A stretch of DNA of 10,163 nucleotides from Lachnospiraceae bacterium (GTDB lineage Bacteria > Bacillota > Clostridia > Lachnospirales > Lachnospiraceae), in assembly GCA_900755865.1 (NCBI GenBank), contig CAAEHZ010000232.1:1-10163 (forward strand), in the 5' to 3' direction. Under the pieces are notes generated by a model, which saw only the letters and a program-made list of their open reading frames with translations, had not been told where the DNA came from and searched no databases. Numbering within the stretch: the stretch's first letter is position 1; the number at the start of each line of letters is the position of its first letter. Below, in pieces: positions 5,699 to 10,163 of the stretch. Both the position numbers and the translations under genes were made by a program.

Positions 5699-5729
5699 AA
5701 AAGCCGGTAGTCAGACTGCCGGCTTTTTT
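5699..5729 (+). terminator. intrinsic terminator before the tape measure gene
   Basis: GCCGGTAGT (5703-5711) pairs with ACTGCCGGC (5715-5723) around a CAG loop, with one G-U pair. Four A residues stand before the stem and six T residues follow it (5724-5729). This is a textbook Rho-independent terminator, two bases after the Gp15 stop and just ahead of the tape measure ribosome binding site. It would reduce tape measure transcription relative to the abundant capsid and tube proteins, unless antitermination operates. Confidence 0.85.
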
Positions 5730-5744
5730 GGAAAGGAGGCAGAG

Positions 5745-6494
5745 GTGGGAAAATATAATGCAAGTATCCGTATCCATGCGGAGCTGGATAATAAGGATGT
5801 AAAACAGGGTACGGAAGAAATAGAAGAAAGCCTGGATAAGGTTGGGGAGAAGGCACAGGGCACCAAGGCGGGGATAGAGTGGGACGAAAAAGGAGCCAAA
5901 GAGTTTGAAGAATCCATAGACAGGATTCTTCAAAAGAAAAAGGAACTTGCAAAACAGCAGACAGAACAGATATCGACCGGAGGACCTATATCAGAGGATA
6001 TGCGCCCCTATGACGCACAGGCAGATGCGGCTTTTTCGCGGACAGCAAATCAGGAAATAGAGGCTTATACCAGAGTAGTTGATGAAAATGCCCAGGGAGC
6101 AGAAAAAGCGGCGGAAAGCTATAATCTGCTTCGTGTTGATGTTGAAGAATACGCGAAAAGCCTGAAAGAGCTTGAAGAACAGGGGCTTTATTTTGGTGAT
6201 GCGGACTACGACAGGGTGTACATAGCATGGGAAAATGCCAGGGACGCTGTAAAGCGGTATGCAAATGAATTAAAGAAACAGACCCAAAGTGGACAGGAAG
6301 TGGAAGCTGCCCGTACTGTAAAGGAAATGGCGGAAACACAAAAGCGGAAACAGCAGGAGCGGGCAGAGGTAGAGTTGGAACAGATTCGGCAGGAGGCGGT
6401 TGTTTCCAATCAGAACCTTGTGGCGTTGATGCAGGAGCAGGAGCGTATCACAGAGAGAATTGCAAAGCTGAAAAAAGCAGGTGTGACATATTGA
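5745..6494 (+). CDS. tape measure protein, N-terminal part only (truncated)
   Basis: An open frame of 249 residues starting at GTG 5745, five bases after AAAGGAGG. The opening MGKYNASIRIHAELDNKDV followed by KQGTEEIEESLDKVGEKA is typical of phage tape measure proteins: a beta-like N-terminus, then long charged helices. The remainder is coiled-coil rich, with ARTVKEMAETQKRKQQERAE and EQERITERIAKLKK. Full tape measures of siphophages usually run to many hundreds of residues with hydrophobic segments in the second half, none of which is present. The frame stops right where a response-regulator remnant begins (junction about 6480-6490). I therefore read it as a truncated gene, and a functional tail is unlikely from this copy. 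Confidence 0.78.
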   Translation: MGKYNASIRIHAELDNKDVKQGTEEIEESLDKVGEKAQGTKAGIEWDEKGAKEFEESIDRILQKKKELAKQQTEQISTGGPISEDMRPYDAQADAAFSRTANQEIEAYTRVVDENAQGAEKAAESYNLLRVDVEEYAKSLKELEEQGLYFGDADYDRVYIAWENARDAVKRYANELKKQTQSGQEVEAARTVKEMAETQKRKQQERAEVELEQIRQEAVVSNQNLVALMQEQERITERIAKLKKAGVTY

Positions 6495-6731
6495 CCCATA
6501 CGTATATTACCCAACAGATTTGGGGGACGATGTTCAGATAATGATGTTACTTCTCTCAGGGTTTTTATGGCAACTCTGCGGAAAAAACTTGAGTCTGAGA
6601 AAAATGGAGTAGAATATATCCAGACACATGTTGGCATTGGATATCGTATGCTTAGAATGGAGAAGGATAATATCAGCTATATTGCCGACCTATCGGATAA
6701 TCGGACACAGGAACCATACAAAAATGAATAA
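6488..6731 (+). pseudogene. C-terminal remnant of a KdpE-like response regulator, frameshifted
   Basis: Two frames together rebuild the winged-helix output domain of an OmpR/PhoB-family regulator. ILTHTYITQQIWGT is read in one frame from 6488. DNDVTSLRVFMATLRKKLES continues in another frame from about 6537, and NGVEYIQTHVGIGYRMLRME completes the recognition helix and wing. The IQTHVGIGYRM ending is characteristic of KdpE, the potassium-transport response regulator of Firmicutes. The receiver domain and start are missing, and a one-base shift near 6525-6535 breaks the frame, so no functional protein is made. The first frame stops at TAA 6539; the second ends at TAA 6729-6731 after an atypical extension. 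It abuts the truncated tape measure gene. Assignment to KdpE rather than another OmpR-family member is likely but not certain. Confidence 0.75.
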
Positions 6732-6738
6732 GGTCAGA

Positions 6739-6786
6739 GCTTCTGTTGCAGGAACGGCGAGCTGTACTCCGGTCAGAAACAGAAGC
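6739..6786. repeat. 9-base inverted repeat with a 30-base loop
   Basis: GCTTCTGTT (6739-6747) is the exact reverse complement of AACAGAAGC (6778-6786). It lies in the 87-base gap between the KdpE remnant and the flavoprotein operon, where I see no gene. A T6 run starts several bases beyond it on the plus strand, so it may be a poor remnant of a convergent terminator for the two flanking genes. The evidence is weak. Confidence 0.35.
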
Positions 6787-6818
6787 AATAATGACTTTTT
6801 TGATGGAAGAAGTAGTAG

Positions 6819-7550
6819 TTACTTTCTTTTTAGCCAGCCTCTGAATATGCCACCATTCAATATTGACACGATAATAAAATAGGCATCAGCAATTAAAATA
6901 AACAGAAACGATGGCAGAAGAATACGTGTATATTTTTCTGTAAATGATGCTTTTTTGTTGATTTGTCTGCCCATTTTAGACATATAAAAAAATACACCAA
7001 GATGAAAAAAAGTGATTATCAATAGTGTTACTATCAAATGGTACATTGCCCCAAGTGGAATCCAATTTCCGTATAAGACCCCACTGATAAAAACGTTGAG
7101 AAGAAATATTGCCATTTCAATAAGAAACACAATTCTCAACGCATTAAACATGACTCCACCACCAATTCCGATACCACCGCACCAGTGGATATCGCTTCGT
7201 ACGCAAAAATTTTCCATAACATAAAATAATGGAGCATTTTGCTTTCCCTCTATAAAACCATTATTTGAAATGACATAGATCTTCAAACTTAAATTCTGCT
7301 CTTTACAAAAACTTTCCATGGCCTGCAAAAATGCCAATATATGTGAAGGTGGACCATCCACATACAGTGGCATAGAAAAAACGACTGCGTCAGCATCAGC
7401 AAGCTGCTCCAAAACTTGTCTGTGGTTACTCTTATTTCGTACTTTGAGAAATACAGATTGACCTTTAACAAAAACACTTTGCAGTTTTAAAAAGTAATCT
7501 GAAGCACTGAAATGCTTTTTGGGGCTTCCATTTATAAAAACTGTTTTCAT
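6819..7550 (-). CDS. flavodoxin-fold oxidoreductase with membrane C-terminus
   Basis: A 243-residue minus-strand protein. The N-terminal half is an NADPH-dependent FMN reductase-like flavodoxin fold. MKTVFINGSPKKHFSAS gives the first strand and the phosphate-binding GSP loop. DADAVVFSMPLYVDGPPSHI is the second conserved strand with the Pro-Leu-Tyr flavin loop, and YVISNNGFIEGKQ the third. From about residue 139 three hydrophobic segments follow (about 139-159, 166-189 and 210-233), so the flavin domain would be tethered to the membrane. The substrate is unknown; electron transfer to a quinone or quinone-like compound is plausible. Its ATG overlaps the stop of the upstream gene by four bases (7547-7550), so the two are probably co-translated and may work as partners. 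Confidence 0.75.
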   Translation of the reverse strand: MKTVFINGSPKKHFSASDYFLKLQSVFVKGQSVFLKVRNKSNHRQVLEQLADADAVVFSMPLYVDGPPSHILAFLQAMESFCKEQNLSLKIYVISNNGFIEGKQNAPLFYVMENFCVRSDIHWCGGIGIGGGVMFNALRIVFLIEMAIFLLNVFISGVLYGNWIPLGAMYHLIVTLLIITFFHLGVFFYMSKMGRQINKKASFTEKYTRILLPSFLFILIADAYFIIVSILNGGIFRGWLKRK

Positions 7551-8038
7551 GATATGTTTTCCATCACTTTCTCTGGGCTGTCAGAAAATATAACCTTCGA
7601 TTTTTTATACCCATAGTTTAATGCGTTTCTTTGGGCTATCAACTCAAAGGACGCTTTTTCGTTTGGTAAAAAATTACCATATGCAAATATTTTGATTTCA
7701 TCATGCGTCCCATAACGGAGTGTGTGGTGCATTTCCTTTCCGCGATATGTACTGAGTGGTGTTGAAATACCGATGCTTCTATCGAGAATAGCTTTGACAT
7801 TGGGATGATAGGTTCCGTAACAATTTTTTGTTATGATAATTAATTTATCCGCTTTTCCTATAAGGCGGCTTATTTCTTTGAGGTTATCGTGCATAATGCA
7901 TTCAGCAGGACGTTTTGTCCAACAGGAAAAACACCCTTGACAGCATGCATATTTCCCATCTGCACGGATTAACTGATTGTCTTCTGCTTGCAATAGTCTT
8001 TCAAACTCAATATCTAAATCATGTATGATAACTTTCAT
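7547..8038 (-). CDS. flavodoxin-family NAD(P)H oxidoreductase
   Basis: A 163-residue minus-strand protein starting at ATG 8036-8038, with AAGGG upstream. It carries CCQGCFSCWTKRPAECIMHD, the Cys-rich signature of flavodoxin-like NAD(P)H oxidoreductases related to iron-sulfur flavoproteins (CxGCFxCWxKxPxxC). LIIITKNCYGTYHPNVKAIL then DRSIGIS matches the conserved flavin-site loop and helix. The first strand is short (MKVIIHDL) and lacks the usual GSPR loop, so the fold is compact; this is normal for the subfamily as I recall it. It is the first gene of a two-gene operon whose second member is a membrane-tethered flavodoxin-fold protein. Electron transfer or quinone reduction is the likely activity; the physiological substrate is unknown. 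Confidence 0.8.
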   Translation of the reverse strand: MKVIIHDLDIEFERLLQAEDNQLIRADGKYACCQGCFSCWTKRPAECIMHDNLKEISRLIGKADKLIIITKNCYGTYHPNVKAILDRSIGISTPLSTYRGKEMHHTLRYGTHDEIKIFAYGNFLPNEKASFELIAQRNALNYGYKKSKVIFSDSPEKVMENIS

Positions 8039-8080
8039 AAAAACTTACCCTTTTGCTGAGTGATAAATCCAGATTGCCGA

Positions 8081-8098
8081 TATGTTCATTGTAACATA
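8081..8098. promoter_or_regulatory. inverted repeat over the flavoprotein -10 box (possible operator)
   Basis: TATGTT (8081-8086) and AACATA (8093-8098) are perfect complements flanking a 6-base centre. Together they cover the predicted -10 element of the minus-strand operon. The size and spacing suit a dimeric regulator of the TetR or MarR type, but no regulator gene is visible in this window. Confidence 0.4.
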
Positions 8099-8117
8099 GG
8101 ACAAGTTCAAGATGCAA
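8088..8117 (-). promoter_or_regulatory. promoter of the flavoprotein operon
   Basis: On the minus strand TTGCAT (8112-8117) and TACAAT (8088-8093) are 18 bases apart, an acceptable sigma-A promoter about 50 bases upstream of the first flavoprotein start. The -10 box lies inside a perfect inverted repeat, TATGTT-CATTGT-AACATA (8081-8098 as read on the plus strand), which could be a repressor or activator site. Confidence 0.5.
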
Positions 8118-8135
8118 ACCAACGCTCATCATGAT

Positions 8136-8187
8136 AAAAAAGACTGATAAGCAATGGCTTTTATAATTCAGCCATGCCTATCAGTCT
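8136..8187 (-). terminator. intrinsic terminator of the chemoreceptor gene
   Basis: On the minus strand AGACTGATA (8179-8187) pairs with TATCAGTCT (8141-8149). The stem continues inward through GCATGGCT/AGCCATTGC with a G-T pair and one bulged base, around an AT-rich loop, and ends in a run of six T residues (plus-strand A run at 8136-8141). It sits about 30 bases after the chemoreceptor stop and separates it from the flavoprotein operon. No matching T run exists on the plus strand, so it works in one direction. Confidence 0.85.
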
Positions 8188-8216
8188 GTATATCAGCTAT
8201 TGGAACCACCGGATTC

Positions 8217-9929
8217 TTATATGTTTATTTTCAGCTGGAACTGTGATATTAAATCGTTCAGCGTGGTAGCCTGTGCCGATAATTCCTGACTTGTGGCTGA
8301 TGTTTCTTCGGCCGTTGCAGAATTGGACTGTACAACTTCCGATATCTGATTAATTCCCTTCTCTACCTGCAGCATCGACGATGACTGCTCTTTGGATATT
8401 TCACTCAATTCCTGAGAGGACTGGGCAATGGATTTAATACCACTGATAATTGATTCAATTGATTTGGATGCACGTTGTGCCGCTTTGTTACCAGCATCTA
8501 CTTCTGCAAGAGAGCCTTCAATCAACTGGCGCGTATCTACAGCGGACTGTGTACTTTGCTCTGCCAGCTTACGAATCTGGTCTGCCACAACTGCAAATCC
8601 CCTGCCGGCTTCTCCGGCTCTTGCAGCTTCAATCGAAGCATTTAATGATAAAAGATTTGTCTGGCTTGCAATATCTTCAATCTCCGAAATAATATTACCG
8701 ATATTCTGTGAGGTTTCATTAATTCTATGCATTGCATTCATCATGGATTCCATTTCACTGTGGCTGTGATCGGCCTCATCGGCATATTTACTTGCCTGCT
8801 GATAAGAAGCTATGGTATTTTCTGAAGTCTTGGCAACTCCTTCTGCAATATTCGCAATAGTTGCCTGTAATTCCTGTACAGATGCAGACTGGTCAGTAGC
8901 ACCCTCTGCCAATGACTGGGCAGCCTGCGCAAGGTTGTTGGATCCTGCTGATACCTGGTTGGAAGCATCATTAATTTGACGGAGAGTATCATTCATCTGA
9001 TGATTCATCTGTCTGAAGGCTGCGATAATACCTGCATATTCCCCAACATATTTATCCGGATATTTTGAAGTAACCGTATAATTACCATTTGCCATTTGTG
9101 CCAGACAGTAGTCGATATCTTCAATAATCAGCTTCAGGCTATTTGACATATCAGCCGCCACCTTTGCCATTTTACTGACCTCATCATCAGAAGCTATCTC
9201 CGGGAATGCGGTAGTCAAATCTCCCTGTTCCAAGGCAACAAGACGATGCTCCAGTGCAGTGACAGGTTCTGCGATTCCCGTTGCTATGAATCTACTAAGT
9301 CTGGTAGATATAATGAATGAAACGATTAGAATAAGGATAGCAACAGCAATCAGTATATAAGTTGCGATATTCAGAGTGGTGTCTAAGGAATCACCACTGT
9401 TTGTCTTCGTATTCAGAATATCATACATCAGGTTATTTAATTCTTCATAAGCAGGAGCAAGCTCATTCATTGCTTTAGACTGTGCCTGATCACGACTGGA
9501 TTTATCACTTATATTCTTACCTAACGCAATAATTTCTTCATTCAGGGACCAGTAATCTGGCAGCTTGTCATTGATGGATTGATAGGTACTTTTTGCTGCA
9601 GCAGTGGTCAGTGTATCCTCCACGGCTTCCCACGAGGAAATAAAGCCTTCCTTATCCTCATTATATTGACTAAGCAGGTCATCGATTTCGTTCTGCATAT
9701 CATAACCAATAATAGCTCTCAGGTCACTTCTGGAATCTGTAAACAGAATTATCGCCCGTCCGATATCACCCTGTGGGAAACCAAAATACCGCAATGCATA
9801 CGTATATCTGTTTGAAATTAAGAACAGTACAATGATTGCTGCAATTGCAGCTATGCTGGTAATCATGGTTGTGATACGGAAAGCTGTTGTGAGCCGCTTT
9901 CCAATTTGCATTTCATTAAGTTTTTTCAT
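8217..9929 (-). CDS. methyl-accepting chemotaxis protein
   Basis: A 570-residue transmembrane chemoreceptor. Layout: a short basic N-terminus, TM1 at about 20-40, a periplasmic-side helical sensor of about 145 residues (four-helix-bundle type), TM2 at about 187-208, and a HAMP domain at about 209-262 ([18 protein letters not shown]). A second HAMP-like unit follows at about 268-310 ([19 protein letters not shown]). The long signalling coiled coil has its conserved hairpin tip at about 416-459, including [20 protein letters not shown] and [20 protein letters not shown]; this tip binds CheW/CheA. The C-terminus ends FQLKINI with no CheR-tethering pentapeptide. The sensed ligand is unknown. It is transcribed as a single gene with its own promoter and terminator. 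Start ATG at 9927-9929 with an AAGGATGG-type site upstream. Intact and of normal length. Confidence 0.93.
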   Translation of the reverse strand: MKKLNEMQIGKRLTTAFRITTMITSIAAIAAIIVLFLISNRYTYALRYFGFPQGDIGRAIILFTDSRSDLRAIIGYDMQNEIDDLLSQYNEDKEGFISSWEAVEDTLTTAAAKSTYQSINDKLPDYWSLNEEIIALGKNISDKSSRDQAQSKAMNELAPAYEELNNLMYDILNTKTNSGDSLDTTLNIATYILIAVAILILIVSFIISTRLSRFIATGIAEPVTALEHRLVALEQGDLTTAFPEIASDDEVSKMAKVAADMSNSLKLIIEDIDYCLAQMANGNYTVTSKYPDKYVGEYAGIIAAFRQMNHQMNDTLRQINDASNQVSAGSNNLAQAAQSLAEGATDQSASVQELQATIANIAEGVAKTSENTIASYQQASKYADEADHSHSEMESMMNAMHRINETSQNIGNIISEIEDIASQTNLLSLNASIEAARAGEAGRGFAVVADQIRKLAEQSTQSAVDTRQLIEGSLAEVDAGNKAAQRASKSIESIISGIKSIAQSSQELSEISKEQSSSMLQVEKGINQISEVVQSNSATAEETSATSQELSAQATTLNDLISQFQLKINI

Positions 9930-9992
9930 AACTAGACCATCCTTTGCATTTGTTTTTTATTTACTTAAGAATAAAAATAATCTTTCGTAGAT

Positions 9993-10021
9993 ATTATATA
10001 ACATTAAGCTTTTTTCTTCAA
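9993..10021 (-). promoter_or_regulatory. sigma-A promoter of the chemoreceptor gene
   Basis: On the minus strand TTGAAG (10016-10021) and a perfect TATAAT (9993-9998) are 17 bases apart, giving a leader of about 55 bases before the ATG. It does not resemble the flagellar sigma-D consensus (TAAA...GCCGATAT), so this receptor is probably transcribed independently of the flagellar regulon. The 152-base intergenic stretch 9930-10081 is AT-rich; I see no other gene in it. Confidence 0.8.
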
Positions 10022-10081
10022 TTCCTACAGACTATTTTTTGTGTTGTGAAAATATAAGAAATTCAAGGGAGGGATGGGAGA

Positions 10082-10163
10082 TTGATTATTGTACAAAATG
10101 ACGAAACTATTACACTGCTGGAAGAAAACGGATTGATTATTTCGGCAGGAGGATTTATGCTAA
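10082..10163 (+). CDS. 5' start of an unidentified gene (partial)
   Basis: A frame opens at TTG 10082 and stays open to the window edge (27 codons): MIIVQNDETITLLEEN followed by GLIISAGGFML. A purine-rich stretch, AAGGGAGGGATGGGAG, directly precedes it and provides a strong Shine-Dalgarno sequence. It diverges from the chemoreceptor. A possible -10 (TATAAG, 10053-10058) has no good -35. Too little is visible to assign a family. Confidence 0.5.
   Translation, partial: MIIVQNDETITLLEENGLIISAGGFML

Noticed and set aside
6690..6788. Minus-strand hydrophobic peptide starting at TTG, resembling a signal peptide
   Set aside because: Only 32 codons, no ribosome binding site, and it lies opposite the KdpE remnant; probably chance in AT-rich DNA.
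6628..6882. Plus-strand ORF of 84 residues across the KdpE remnant and flavoprotein 3' end
   Set aside because: It lies out of frame with the KdpE remnant, overlaps the end of the minus-strand gene, and has no ribosome binding site or recognisable domain.
8105..8110. TTGAAC on the minus strand as the -35 box of the flavoprotein promoter
   Set aside because: The spacer to TACAAT would be only 11 bases; TTGCAT at 18 bases fits better.
8428..8769. Plus-strand ORFs inside the chemoreceptor gene
   Set aside because: These are shadows of the strongly supported minus-strand receptor and have no initiation signals.
1..10163. CRISPR array, insertion sequence or integrase attachment site
   Set aside because: No regularly spaced repeats, transposase or integrase coding, or paired direct repeats at the prophage edges were seen in the window.

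Overview
The window looks like part of a low-GC Gram-positive chromosome, most likely a gut clostridium of the Lachnospiraceae type. The reasons are strong GGAGG-type ribosome binding sites, frequent GTG and TTG starts, Firmicutes phage head and tail families, a Clostridia-style chemoreceptor and a paired flavodoxin-like operon. No species can be named from sequence alone.

Positions 1 to about 6490 are the head and proximal tail block of a siphovirus-type prophage, all on the plus strand and tightly packed. In order it holds: the 3' end of an upstream (probably minor head) gene; a small charged protein; a Cys_rich_KTR zinc-ribbon-like protein with its own promoter; an initiator-like tRNA-Met (CAU); a GP20-type scaffold; the major capsid protein; a 55-residue leucine-zipper microprotein; connector, closure, minor capsid and tail-terminator proteins; the tail tube; a tail chaperone; Gp15; and the start of a tape measure. 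An intrinsic terminator sits between Gp15 and the tape measure.

At about 6480-6490 the phage reading ends abruptly. The tape measure stops after 249 residues and runs directly into the 3' remnant of a host response regulator (KdpE-like winged helix) that carries a frameshift. Distal tail, lysis and integration genes are therefore absent on this side. I read this as a defective prophage with a deletion junction, or less likely an assembly join.

From about 6819 to the end the DNA is host-like and visibly AT-richer. Two translationally coupled minus-strand flavodoxin-fold genes (one soluble, one with a membrane tail) share a promoter that overlaps an inverted repeat. Next comes a minus-strand methyl-accepting chemotaxis protein with a clear promoter and terminator. 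The first 27 codons of an unidentified, divergently transcribed gene close the window.

The most noteworthy items are the promoter-KTR-tRNA insert inside the structural operon, the initiator-like tRNA, the near-ideal leucine zipper microprotein behind the capsid gene, the extra module in the capsid protein, and the tape-measure/KdpE junction.
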